From a virus: a stretch of 53,951 nt of DNA. The DNA is taken from IMG/VR virus record IMGVR_UViG_3300048672_001423, positions 1 through 53,951 of that record, one strand, 5' to 3'. This document shows, piece after piece, positions 34,810 to 42,358 of the stretch; position 1 is the first letter of the stretch, and every line of letters begins with the position of its first letter. A program made the position numbers and the translations under genes. Under the pieces are notes generated by a model. That model saw nothing but the letters and a program-made list of their open reading frames with translations, ran no database searches and had not been told where the DNA came from.

Positions 34810-35082
34810 TTAGTTAAAACAGATTTTTACATTTTGGCATTTTCGGAATTTATCGGCTAAATAACTGTACGGTAAAGTTACAGCAAAACTAATACCACTT
34901 CTAAACCTTACCATTGAACAGTTAGGAAGTGGAATAAAATCATCATCGACATACATATTTACGGACTCTACATCATTCATGGAGAATATCACATCTACAT
35001 AAAACCTTTCAGGTGTAGATTTTATGTCAGAATCTTCCTCATACCAAGTCTGAGTTTCTATTATTGGGTTAATTAAGCTCAT
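34810..35082 (-). CDS. Hypothetical protein, 90 aa
   Basis: 90 residues, beta-rich (PERFYVDVIFSMNDVESVNMYVDDDF; MVRFRSGISFAVTLPYSYL). No motif. Start ATG at 35082 overlaps the previous small gene by 14 bases. Position in the leading part of the late operon suggests a DNA-packaging or head-related role, but no evidence points to one. Confidence 0.5.
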   Translation of the reverse strand: MSLINPIIETQTWYEEDSDIKSTPERFYVDVIFSMNDVESVNMYVDDDFIPLPNCSMVRFRSGISFAVTLPYSYLADKFRKCQNVKICFN

Positions 35083-35248
35083 GTTTATTGCAAATTTCAG
35101 ATTTATAAACGTATTTTTTGTGATTTTTACAGTATGCGTATTGTAGCCTATTCACATCGGAGCTATTTTTTTCTGAGCTGCTTACCTGTGCATTAGTATG
35201 ATGCAAGAAAATGCAATTACTACACGATTTCAATATCCCTTTTTGCAT
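35069..35248 (-). CDS. Small cysteine-containing protein, 59 aa
   Basis: A 59-residue frame (MQKGILKSCSNCIFLHHTNA ... CNKHELN) with a CxxC pair at 9-12 and further cysteines at 40 and 53, spaced as in a small zinc ribbon. It starts inside the 3' end of the methyltransferase gene (stop 35220) and runs 14 bases into the next gene, so it is packed like its neighbours. Function unknown. Confidence 0.55.
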   Translation of the reverse strand: MQKGILKSCSNCIFLHHTNAQVSSSEKNSSDVNRLQYAYCKNHKKYVYKSEICNKHELN

Positions 35249-36044
35249 AATGACTAATTCTTTTTTGAGCTTTTAAGCAATTTTTCTCACTACATTCACT
35301 CATAAACCATTTTCTTCCCATCAACTCAGCCATCTTACAGGTTGTACCACTACCACCAAACATATCATAGATTAAATCACCTTTTTCCGAGAAAGAGAAA
35401 ATCATATCTCTAGCAAAATTCTCTGGGAATACAGCTTCATGCCCAGTCTTATCATCATCATTTGCATTGCCGACCACATAAGTAAAGATATTACCCTTGA
35501 CTTTCTTTTCTTTTACCTCCGATGTAAACTTTTCCTTTCCTCCATCTTTCTTCCACCTTGTCTTCGTGCCAGATTGACCAGAGTTTTGAGTATCAACTTT
35601 TAAAAGGTTGCTTGTTTTTGGAATACCGCCTTTCGTGCAAACAAAAATATATTCAAATTCTTTGGCATAGTGTGGAGAATCCAAAGAAACAGGCATATAA
35701 TTTTGCTTTCTGAATAACATCACTCGAACACTAAATCCAATGCTCTGAAAATAAATAGCTTGTCTAAAAGATGTCAAACTATCGCCATTACTAACTATAC
35801 CATTTTTAGTTAAAATATCCATCACCTTATCACCCACATTCCAAATCATAACACCATTTTGCTTCAAAATCATGTAAGCTAAATTTGCTGTCTTTTCAAA
35901 GTCAAAATCAAATCCATCATAATCACGAATCGAATCATAAGGCGGTGATGTCACAATCAAGTCAACAGTATTTTTGTCAACCATTTCCATGTGAGCAATA
36001 TTATTGCCCCGAAATATTTTCCCCTCTAATTGTTTTAAGTTCAT
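35220..36044 (-). CDS. Beta-class DNA methyltransferase
   Basis: 274 residues from the ATG at 36044. Catalytic motif IV is TSPPYDS at ~32-38, and motif I-like DMFGGSGTT comes near the C-terminus (~227-235). This order (IV before I) marks the beta class of amino-methyltransferases (N6-adenine or N4-cytosine). The ATG overlaps the HU-like gene by ~44 bases. Phages use such enzymes to hide restriction sites; the site recognised cannot be read from sequence. Confidence 0.85.
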   Translation of the reverse strand: MNLKQLEGKIFRGNNIAHMEMVDKNTVDLIVTSPPYDSIRDYDGFDFDFEKTANLAYMILKQNGVMIWNVGDKVMDILTKNGIVSNGDSLTSFRQAIYFQSIGFSVRVMLFRKQNYMPVSLDSPHYAKEFEYIFVCTKGGIPKTSNLLKVDTQNSGQSGTKTRWKKDGGKEKFTSEVKEKKVKGNIFTYVVGNANDDDKTGHEAVFPENFARDMIFSFSEKGDLIYDMFGGSGTTCKMAELMGRKWFMSECSEKNCLKAQKRISHYAKRDIEIV

Positions 36045-36606
36045 GGGCCATCTCTCTTTTAAGTTTGTCAATTTTGTTAAATAATTTAGCAATCTCAGAC
36101 TGATAATGATTGATAATCTCCTGCTCTTCCAATTCATCTGGGAAACCGATTTTGTTCATTTCCCTAATCTTTTCATGCTCTCGCTTTACCATCACAGGCA
36201 AATTATCCTCGTACTTGGACATCATTTCCAACCCAACTAACAAATTGGACTCGCCAAACGCTTTCGTGAACTTTATCAAGTTTGGACTTGTAGGCATGAA
36301 TCCAGGCAATACAATAACCTTAGAATCAACCTTTCCATAAAAATGATGCTTCACGTAAAAAGGCCTGTCCAATATGTGTAAATAAAAATATCCCAAACTC
36401 TCAACGTGAACAATCTTTCCCGACATCAAGTTAGACTTTATAGTGTCAATCAAAAATCTGAATAACACACCGCATAACTCCTTGTCAACATCAGACCGCA
36501 ACATCACAAGTTTTGCAAATTCACTCGCACTCAGCTTGTAAATATGCTCCTTGCTGCTATTTTTTCGCACCTTTCTCAGCTTTAGCTTTACTATTATCAG
36601 CCACAT
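36001..36606 (-). CDS. HU/IHF-like DNA-binding protein with coiled-coil tail
   Basis: The central part (SASEFAKLVMLRSDVDKELCG..., ...KIVHVESLGYFYLHI) follows the HU/IHF fold: helical N-terminus, then the G(F/Y)F-type beta arm. After it comes a linker and a charged helix that is probably coiled coil (EELEEQEIINHYQSEIAKLFN). Such proteins bend or package DNA. The start is uncertain: ATG at 36606 lies within the previous gene, and a +1 reading-frame join to the 72-residue gene is possible (see findings). Confidence 0.6.
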   Translation of the reverse strand: MWLIIVKLKLRKVRKNSSKEHIYKLSASEFAKLVMLRSDVDKELCGVLFRFLIDTIKSNLMSGKIVHVESLGYFYLHILDRPFYVKHHFYGKVDSKVIVLPGFMPTSPNLIKFTKAFGESNLLVGLEMMSKYEDNLPVMVKREHEKIREMNKIGFPDELEEQEIINHYQSEIAKLFNKIDKLKREMAHELKTIRGENISGQ

Positions 36607-36775
36607 TGCTAATCTTAATCGGATTGACCTTGCTGTAAAACTCCTTTTCCTCCCATCTGCCACTCTTCATCTCTTTTGTAGTCCTTACAATGTATCCGTT
36701 CTGAATAGTGCGAACACTTGTGTTTGTCGCCATTACCTTGTCTTTTTCAACTTTGTTTAATGATTTGCTAGCCAT
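36557..36775 (-). CDS. Small basic protein, first gene of the late operon
   Basis: 72 residues, lysine-rich (MASKSLNKVEKDKVMATNTSVRTIQN ... KAKAEKGAKK). It follows the late promoter (36816-36847) by 41 bases. The stop TAG comes after GCG AAA AAA, a run that would allow a +1 slip into the HU-like frame. No known domain; a DNA-binding accessory is plausible from the charge. Confidence 0.5.
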   Translation of the reverse strand: MASKSLNKVEKDKVMATNTSVRTIQNGYIVRTTKEMKSGRWEEKEFYSKVNPIKISNVADNSKAKAEKGAKK

Positions 36776-36815
36776 TTCTAAGATAAAATTTAAACGTTAA
36801 ACAATTATTACTCAA

Positions 36816-36847
36816 CAAACTTAATAACATATCCACAAAATGCCAAA
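36816..36847 (-). promoter_or_regulatory. Late-operon promoter
   Basis: Minus strand TTTG (36847-36844), 20 bases, TAAGTTTG (36823-36816), matching the Bacteroidota consensus. It lies 41 bases before the ATG at 36775 and abuts the U-tract of the terminator at 36851-36881. This single promoter precedes ~30 kb of structural and lysis genes, so it is probably the main late promoter. Confidence 0.75.
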
Positions 36848-36850
36848 AAA

Positions 36851-36881
36851 AATAGCGGTAGCCCAATGAGTTACCGCTATT
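36851..36881 (-). terminator. Intrinsic terminator upstream of the late promoter
   Basis: Stem AATAGCGGTA (36851-36860) with TACCGCTATT (36872-36881), loop of 11 bases. On the minus strand the stem is followed by a run of T (36852-36845). It would stop transcripts of the 292-residue gene region from entering the late operon. Confidence 0.75.
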
Positions 36882-36994
36882 CGTCTATCTAATCACATTC
36901 CCAATAAAAGAAAATCAAAACTAAGAAAAAAAACGGTTAATGAAAAACGGTGCGATTTTTATTTTGTGTGTACACATAGGAAAGCGTGTTTTTA

Positions 36995-37008
36995 GGGGAG
37001 GGGTGGGG
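36995..37008 (+). other. G-rich run in intergenic region (possible quadruplex)
   Basis: Three runs of four G (36995-36998, 37000-37003, 37005-37008) with one-base gaps, next to a further GTGAG. This is the most G-rich stretch of an AT-rich sequence. A two-tetrad quadruplex is possible on the plus strand. The rest of the 36882-37120 gap holds no gene I could support. Confidence 0.5.
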
Positions 37009-37120
37009 TGAGTGCAACGCAAGCGACTGCAAAGAATTGATTTTAAGGACTTGAATTTAGTTTAGTAGTACGAACACAAGCAAACAAGTAAAGCGTTGAA
37101 TGTGGAAAGGAATAGACACA

Positions 37121-37152
37121 AAAAAAAGGACTGTAAATTAATACAGTCCTTT
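37121..37152 (-). terminator. Intrinsic terminator of the 292-residue gene
   Basis: Perfect 11-bp stem (37125-37135 with 37142-37152) with a 6-base loop. On the minus strand it is followed by a run of T (37127-37121). It begins ~20 bases after the stop at 37173. Confidence 0.8.
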
Positions 37153-37172
37153 GATACTGGGGAATGAGACAA

Positions 37173-38051
37173 TTAGAGTAACTCGTCTAAGTTGAAAGTT
37201 TGTGTTTCTTTCTCGACGATAGCAACTTTCACGCTTAAAGCTGTGCTTGTATAGTGTTTCATTGAGCTTTCAATTTCAGCGAACAAAAATGCTTTTTTGT
37301 CGTCGAACGTTTCGAGTGCTGACATCTTAGCAGACTTTTTCTCGTTTGACTTGATACGCTTGATTGAGTCGCTTATAATAGACTCGATTGTGTGCGCATA
37401 TCCTTTCTTGTCTGATTCTGAATTGAATCTACAAGTAAGGACTATCTCCGTTGTGTCAGTCCACTTAGCTTTGCTTGTGCGAACGCTTGTCTTGTCTTTG
37501 TAATACACATACGATTTTTGTAGCGAAGTAAGGGACTGTATTTTGCTTGCATACTCGTTTTGTTCTGTGATGCTTAATCCGTAAGCGTCTAACGTGTTGA
37601 GTAATATACGAACGTCATCACTCGTAGCATTCTCGTTACTCGAAAAATCTACTATCTTATCACATAGCTCTGATACAAGTTCGGAATTGAGTAGCTGTAC
37701 AGGAATGTTGAACACTTTCGCAAAATCAAAAATATCCTGAATTGGAGTGTTTCCGAAACTATGTAGCATTTCGTTTTTGAGCAATGATACTGATTGTAAG
37801 TATCTCCCGATTGTTCCATGCTCGTAATTCTCGTTGTCGGAATACTCACATTTATAGTGATTAATAGAGTTGTTTTGCTCTATGTTCCACGTTGCAAGTT
37901 TTTTATTGTCCTTCAGTTCAGCGACATGAAAATCTTTTACTTTTGTTGAATCCTTACTTAGAACGGAACTATATCCGAACAACTTATCCGTACTGTTTTG
38001 AGTTGCAACTAAAGTTGTAATTGTTGTTTGATTTTGTGCTAAATTTTCCAT
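37173..38051 (-). CDS. Stand-alone gene of unknown function, 292 aa (possible moron)
   Basis: 292 residues, soluble, charged and helical (NYEHGTIGRYLQSVSLLKNEMLHSFGN; FAEIESSMKHYTSTALS). No motif found. It has its own terminator downstream (37121-37152) and a leader of two TTCGTGTTAA copies on the plus strand (38064-38073; 38091-38100) upstream. Codons such as CGC, ACG and GTC look more frequent than in neighbours. Isolated transcription plus divergent codon use fit a moron or defence gene, by inference. Confidence 0.5.
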   Translation of the reverse strand: MENLAQNQTTITTLVATQNSTDKLFGYSSVLSKDSTKVKDFHVAELKDNKKLATWNIEQNNSINHYKCEYSDNENYEHGTIGRYLQSVSLLKNEMLHSFGNTPIQDIFDFAKVFNIPVQLLNSELVSELCDKIVDFSSNENATSDDVRILLNTLDAYGLSITEQNEYASKIQSLTSLQKSYVYYKDKTSVRTSKAKWTDTTEIVLTCRFNSESDKKGYAHTIESIISDSIKRIKSNEKKSAKMSALETFDDKKAFLFAEIESSMKHYTSTALSVKVAIVEKETQTFNLDELL

Positions 38052-38173
38052 TGTTTTGTTTTTTTCGTGTTAAAAATTAATTTAAAATTATTCGTGTTAA
38101 TACTCGATTTTGAACTTACATACTTAATAATAATACTTCATAGAGATTAGAAATTCCTTTTTTTGTTCCTCAG

Positions 38174-38332
38174 TCATATTCCGATTAGTATAAGTGAAAA
38201 AATAAATAAAACTGATGCTATGTAAGCAAAATTATGATTAACTAATTTTACTGACATCAACAAAAATAGTATTCCTATTACTCCCAATAGAATAGCTATT
38301 ACATATTTTAGGATTTTTGTTTTTCTATTCAT
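38174..38332 (-). CDS. Small membrane protein, 52 aa
   Basis: 52 residues (MNRKTKILKYVIAILLGVIG...) with two membrane spans (about 10-27 and 35-51) and a basic N-terminus. Its start overlaps the 33-residue gene upstream. Both follow a good promoter (38498-38528), so they likely form a two-gene operon. Size suggests a regulator or toxin-like membrane peptide; function unknown. Confidence 0.5.
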   Translation of the reverse strand: MNRKTKILKYVIAILLGVIGILFLLMSVKLVNHNFAYIASVLFIFSLILIGI

Positions 38333-38426
38333 ATTTATTCAAATTTAATTTTCTGATTACATTACGGACAAACAAAGAAATTAAAATAAACTCTATCAAT
38401 CCGAAAAAATAAATAAGTGTTTGCAT
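38325..38426 (-). CDS. Very small membrane peptide, 33 aa
   Basis: 33 residues (MQTLIYFFGLIEFILISLF then VRNVIRKLNLNKYE) with one membrane span at 3-19 and a basic C-terminus. It lies ~72 bases after a consensus promoter and overlaps the next gene start. The pairing with another tiny membrane protein supports it. No homology recognised. Confidence 0.4.
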   Translation of the reverse strand: MQTLIYFFGLIEFILISLFVRNVIRKLNLNKYE

Positions 38427-38497
38427 CTTTTTTTGTCTCTAAACTACTTATATACTATGCTATTGCTATGTATCGTATTCGTTTTCGTTTGACTGTT

Positions 38498-38528
38498 ACA
38501 AATGTACGAACTATAATTTTGTAAGCAA
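38498..38528 (-). promoter_or_regulatory. Consensus Bacteroidota promoter
   Basis: Minus strand TTTG (38528-38525), exactly 19 bases, then TACATTTG (38505-38498). This is a full match to TTTG-N19-TAnnTTTG. It should drive the two small membrane-peptide genes and perhaps read on to the 292-residue gene. Confidence 0.8.
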
Positions 38529-39210
38529 ATTAATATAATTTTATAATACGTATTTGGGATAAATTTGTCTCGAAATATAGTGTTTATACTCTAATTTGAG
38601 TAAAAAAACTTTTTTCAATAACTCTAATTTTATTGTTTTTCTTCGTTTGCATAGCTCAAAAGTGAATATGTTTTTTTGGTCCGTTTCTTTGCTCAAAAAT
38701 ATAGTTTACGAACTCCGAAAATCTAAAAATCAATCCTTGAATTTATAGAGTTTAAGCACGAAAAATATTTTCAACGAAAACTGGACTACTGGAGCGAGAA
38801 CTGGAGCTGTGCCGCTAGCTCCTGGCATCGCCCCTAATCATCGCTTTTCCGCCCAATATAAATTTTTTGAAAATTTTTTCGCTGGAAAATTCACGCAAAA
38901 CAAAGTATTTTGGAAAATTGGAGTTGTACTTTTCTAAGTTTGAGTAACGGTTTTCCCAAGTGTAATACTCAAAAGTGTTGTACTTTTTGAATATTTTGAC
39001 AATTTGGGTTTTTGTGCCGTAGCTGATTCAAAAAGTTTGAATAGAATTGCAGAAAATCAGTAGATAAAATAGTGCTAAACTTCCGTTTCGGGGGCTTCCT
39101 GTGCCGATTTAGTAGAATGATTGCTGAAATGTTAATGCGTTTTTAGTTTATCATCTGAAAATGTGCAAACATTTATGTAGAATTTATGTAGAATTAGTAT
39201 TGGAATTGAG

Positions 39211-39245
39211 TAAAATTGAATAAAACAGACTAAAATCGAATAAAA
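39211..39245. repeat. Four TAAAA tracts spaced exactly 10 bp
   Basis: TAAAA begins at 39211, 39221, 39231 and 39241, each with five other bases between. Helically phased A-tracts bend DNA. They may also be iteron-like binding sites (the units read TAAAATYGAA or similar). Confidence 0.7.
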
Positions 39246-39353
39246 AGGTAATAATTGGGAAATAAGAGAAGTGAAATATCTAAAAGTTTGGGTTTTGAGT
39301 TTGGGGGAGTTGTTTAGTATTGTAGTAGTTTGAAAATAGATGAAGAAGTTTAT

Positions 39354-39377
39354 GCCCTCTAGTGTTATGTAGAGGGC
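39354..39377. terminator. Hairpin after the early operon (GCCCTCTA stem)
   Basis: Perfect 8-bp stem (39354-39361 with 39370-39377) with an 8-base loop, ~100 bases beyond the last early gene stop at 39475. There is no clear T-run on the minus strand, so termination is possible but not certain. Confidence 0.45.
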
Positions 39378-39474
39378 TATTTTAGAAATTATATTTAGTT
39401 GTTTTGGGGTGTTTTGTACTTTTGTGCGATTTTTGGGGTTTTTTGAGGATTTTTTTGGGTTTTTGAGTTGCTTT

Positions 39475-39900
39475 TTATTCTTCCTCGATTTTTTTATGTT
39501 TTCGGTTGCTGTCTATCAACTTATTTACAGCTTTATTTCGCAACTGTACCGAATGAATTGTTTGTAATTGTTTTATCCAACCTTTCAAATACTTTATTCT
39601 TATTGGTATTTTAGTATGTGATGGATAATAAAAAGTAATTTTGTTAATCACTTCTTCGGTTAGTTCGGGAAAAGCTGTTGGAGTTTCATTTGTTATCCAC
39701 ATATCTCCATTTGGTTGATTAGAATTGAATGATTCTAAATTCCATAAAATACATGGCAAAATGATACATAATGAAGAAACAGGTGAGTATTTTATATATT
39801 CTTCGGTTTCTATGTCTTTAATAGCTTTTTTGTAAACTGCTATTCTTACGTTTATTGGCAGCTCTTCGTCAAGAGTTAGTTTTGATGGTAGTAGTCTCAT
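39475..39900 (-). CDS. Hypothetical early protein, 141 aa
   Basis: 141 residues, last gene of the first early operon. Soluble, with basic and charged helices (HTKIPIRIKYLKGWIKQLQ) and a C-terminal KHKKIEEE. It overlaps the previous gene by 32 bases. No motif found. Confidence 0.5.
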   Translation of the reverse strand: MRLLPSKLTLDEELPINVRIAVYKKAIKDIETEEYIKYSPVSSLCIILPCILWNLESFNSNQPNGDMWITNETPTAFPELTEEVINKITFYYPSHTKIPIRIKYLKGWIKQLQTIHSVQLRNKAVNKLIDSNRKHKKIEEE

Positions 39901-40369
39901 TTTTTTTGTTTTTGAGTTTTTGAATATAATCCTTTAATCCAATTTTATATAAATAACCTAGATTCTCAGAATAAACCACTTTACCAGGTGTTTGAAAATA
40001 TTCTGATAGTTGGTTCATATCAGTTATCGAAAACCAATTTGATTTTTCGTCAACTTCAATTACTACGTTTTCTCTGCTACTTTCTAGAAGAACCTTTGAT
40101 ATTTCGTTCAAATCTCGATTGAACTCTTTGGCAGTTGATTTTTTGAAAATATCATCAGTATTTCTGAGTATTTCTTCTAATTTTGGTTTGTCGATTAGCG
40201 TTTTTTTGCAATCAAGGCCGATAGTATACATTTTTTCTCCATCAGTTACCTCAGCATAATTAACAATCACTCTGCCGCAATTATCACAACAAAACACCAT
40301 GGCTGATTCATCGAACATTCCTTTTCTGCTGATGGTGAGAACTTTTAAGTTTTTGTTAGATAATTTCAT
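39869..40369 (-). CDS. Zinc-ribbon-containing early protein
   Basis: 166 residues. Near residues 27-54 there is FCCDNCGRVIVNYAEV...YTIGLDC, a zinc-ribbon-like cysteine set. The C-terminus is basic (IQKLKNKKNETTTIKTNS). The start overlaps the upstream stop by 14 bases. It may be a nucleic-acid binder; function not known. Confidence 0.5.
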   Translation of the reverse strand: MKLSNKNLKVLTISRKGMFDESAMVFCCDNCGRVIVNYAEVTDGEKMYTIGLDCKKTLIDKPKLEEILRNTDDIFKKSTAKEFNRDLNEISKVLLESSRENVVIEVDEKSNWFSITDMNQLSEYFQTPGKVVYSENLGYLYKIGLKDYIQKLKNKKNETTTIKTNS

Positions 40370-40640
40370 GGGTTTGCATTAGTTTTTTTGCTCTCTCAAT
40401 GTTATCTAGTGAGCGATTATACAAAAATTTATATTCTTGTGGTTCTTGACTATTTACTAAGGCGTCGACTAGCTCCTTGTTAAGTCCTACCGTTTCCATG
40501 AAAGAAACGTTTTTGTAAGCATACAAAAAACTTTCTCTTCTTTTGTATACTTTAATATCTCCATTTTCGTAAACTAGGTCGTTTTCAAAGTCGAAAACCA
40601 GCTTCCAGTCTTTTGATTTGTAAATACAGTAGATTTTCAT
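40356..40640 (-). CDS. Hypothetical early protein, 94 aa
   Basis: The start is taken at the ATG at 40640, three bases behind the upstream stop (40643). A longer frame would begin with sequence that overlaps the previous gene. 94 residues, soluble, no motif. Confidence 0.5.
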   Translation of the reverse strand: MKIYCIYKSKDWKLVFDFENDLVYENGDIKVYKRRESFLYAYKNVSFMETVGLNKELVDALVNSQEPQEYKFLYNRSLDNIERAKKLMQTHEII

Positions 40641-40642
40641 TT

Positions 40643-41008
40643 TCAATATGATTTTAGGTAGGCTACAATACAATTAGATTCCTCGTTGTAATCACAATAC
40701 TTTCCGTATGTATACATTAAATGGTTTGGAGGAAATGGCTTATTTCTCCAAATAATTTGTTTGTCAGATGTTTTTCTGATTTCTTCAATGGCAGATTTTT
40801 TGCTAATTTCTTCATTTGTAATCCAAGCATGACCGTAAACCGTAGTTTCTTCGTCTATGCTCTCAATTAATTCCAAACTTATTATGCCATTTTCAATTTC
40901 TGAAACAATTTTATCCATACAATTATGATACAAATTGCTTTTTTGGTCTTCGGTAAGAACTGCATCTTTTGTGTCAAGATGGAACTCTATTACAAGTCTT
41001 TTTTCCAT
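40643..41008 (-). CDS. Hypothetical early protein, 121 aa
   Basis: 121 residues with a compact mixed pattern (MEKRLVIEFHLDTKDAV...YLKSY). No motif. It is part of a run of small genes with overlaps or gaps of only a few bases between 43429 and 39475. Confidence 0.5.
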   Translation of the reverse strand: MEKRLVIEFHLDTKDAVLTEDQKSNLYHNCMDKIVSEIENGIISLELIESIDEETTVYGHAWITNEEISKKSAIEEIRKTSDKQIIWRNKPFPPNHLMYTYGKYCDYNEESNCIVAYLKSY

Positions 41009-41011
41009 TGG

Positions 41012-41233
41012 TTATTGATTTGATTTTAAGAAATACAAACAAGTATTATAATTCATTTCTGGTATTATATTTGAAACTTTTGATACACCAGAAACAGAAT
41101 CAAAAGAATATGTACCTATTACAAAATATGCTTTTCCTGCTCTAATTTGAGTTTTTATGACAAGATTCGGTAATTCTTGCTTTATTTTCGAGTAGAAAAA
41201 CAATTCTGAAATTTCTGCTAATTTCTTTTTCAT
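41012..41233 (-). CDS. Hypothetical early protein, 73 aa
   Basis: 73 residues, basic N-terminus (MKKKLAEISELFFYSKIKQELPN) and a beta C-terminal part (YFVIGTYSFDSVSGVSKVSN). It starts seven bases after the previous stop at 41240. No recognised domain. Confidence 0.45.
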   Translation of the reverse strand: MKKKLAEISELFFYSKIKQELPNLVIKTQIRAGKAYFVIGTYSFDSVSGVSKVSNIIPEMNYNTCLYFLKSNQ

Positions 41234-41239
41234 AAATTA

Positions 41240-41422
41240 TTAATTTAATTGGTCTTCAATCCAATTCCAAAATGCTTTATTGCTACCATCAAAATACTTT
41301 TCTAGTAAATCTGGTATAGCTATAATCATTCTTTTTTTGCAATAAATCATTCTGTCATACCTGCTGCTAGATATAGCATGAGAAGCGTGCCAATACTGAT
41401 AAAAAGTATCTGATAAATTCAT
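41240..41422 (-). CDS. Small early protein, 60 aa
   Basis: 60 residues, helical, with aromatic residues (WHASHAISSSRYDRMIYCKKRM). The ATG overlaps the upstream stop by 4 bases. No motif. Accepted on the overlap and operon position. Confidence 0.45.
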   Translation of the reverse strand: MNLSDTFYQYWHASHAISSSRYDRMIYCKKRMIIAIPDLLEKYFDGSNKAFWNWIEDQLN

Positions 41423-41766
41423 TTTTTTATTGGTTTTACTTCGGTTAGTGATTTTCTCTGTTTTCCATACACTTCAATTTCAGAAACATTATCACAAAAA
41501 AGCATTTTAAGCCTTAATGATATGTTGTTTCCAACACCTAACTGATTGTGCAAATATCCTACACAAAACATTTGGTCATTATCATTGCTATTGTGACAAG
41601 CCATTACAGATAATTTATCTGTAATCTCAAATTCTTTAGGCTGAGATTCGATTAGTTTCTTGTGTGATTTGTAATCAAAACCGTTCGGTATGTCAGCAGG
41701 ATTTACTGATTCTTTCCATGGGCAATTTTTACATTGCTTAGTCAATGGAAGCGAAAATTTTTTCAT
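41419..41766 (-). CDS. DUF6283-like cysteine-containing protein
   Basis: 115 residues. The N-terminal CKNCPWKESVNP and the distal CHNSNDNDQMFCVGYLHNQLG fit a small cysteine/histidine family (DUF6283-like) found in phages and bacteria. The cluster probably binds a metal. No function is established. Start and stop both overlap neighbours by 4 bases. Confidence 0.6.
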   Translation of the reverse strand: MKKFSLPLTKQCKNCPWKESVNPADIPNGFDYKSHKKLIESQPKEFEITDKLSVMACHNSNDNDQMFCVGYLHNQLGVGNNISLRLKMLFCDNVSEIEVYGKQRKSLTEVKPIKK

Positions 41767-42092
41767 AATTCAACCCATTCTTTTTGAAACATTATTCCTT
41801 TTATAAATTCTACATTAGAAACAGTCCACCACTTTGGTTTTGTCATACCACTAAAATAAGTTATGAAACTACAACCAGTATCGTTATAATTTAACGATAA
41901 TTGACCTCTAGCAAAAACTGGAGAATAATTTCTTGTAGCTTTATACAATCTTACTTCAAAAAGTGGCACACCATTCTTTTTAAGATGTATTGCATTTTCT
42001 TTTATTAATGAAATAATATCATCGGCCGAAATCTCTTCTTTGACATCAAATATTATACTAAAATTGTCTTTTATTTCAATAATTGCTTTCAT
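41763..42092 (-). CDS. Hypothetical early protein, 109 aa
   Basis: 109 residues, mixed alpha/beta, aromatic C-terminal part (PKWWTVSNVEFIKGIMFQKEWVEL). No motif. The ATG and stop each overlap adjacent genes by 4 bases (ATGA), which supports translation. Confidence 0.5.
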   Translation of the reverse strand: MKAIIEIKDNFSIIFDVKEEISADDIISLIKENAIHLKKNGVPLFEVRLYKATRNYSPVFARGQLSLNYNDTGCSFITYFSGMTKPKWWTVSNVEFIKGIMFQKEWVEL

Positions 42093-42358
42093 AACAATTC
42101 AATTAAAAATGGGTTTACTGATTTTGAGTTTTTGAAAATCAAAAGAAATGTTTCTTTATCTACAAAAACGTTACCATTATTATTAGCATCCAACTCTTGC
42201 TCTTCCGAATAATCACATGACTCTAAAGACACCGTATAACCTGTATTTGTGATAAATACTTGCAAAAAGGCATAATCTTTTGTGTCATTAAAACAGTCTT
42301 TTACCTGTTTTTCTGAAATATTATCTAATACCTCAGAAATATTTTCCCATGTTATCAT
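42089..42358 (-). CDS. Hypothetical early protein, 89 aa
   Basis: 89 acidic residues (LDNISEKQVKDCFNDTKDYAF...EEQELDANNNGN). No motif. ATGA overlaps with both neighbours. The acidity suggests a protein-protein inhibitor or a small host-takeover factor, as a guess only. Confidence 0.45.
   Translation of the reverse strand: MITWENISEVLDNISEKQVKDCFNDTKDYAFLQVFITNTGYTVSLESCDYSEEQELDANNNGNVFVDKETFLLIFKNSKSVNPFLIELL

Larger units (their letters stand above)
38529..39474. other. About 950 bp without genes (candidate origin/control region)
   Basis: No supported gene. Contents: T-rich and A-rich stretches; a local GC-rich patch with an inverted repeat (GGAGCT 38803-38808 with AGCTCC 38817-38822); repeated GTTGTACTTTT-like segments near 38922 and 38977; phased TAAAA tracts at 39211-39245; and a hairpin at 39354-39377. 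The early operon ends at 39475. A replication origin or packaging/regulatory region is possible. Confidence 0.5.

Noticed and set aside
38122-38175. A 17-residue frame overlapping the end of the 52-residue gene
   Set aside because: Too short to judge and without protein-like features; the ATGA overlap alone is not enough.
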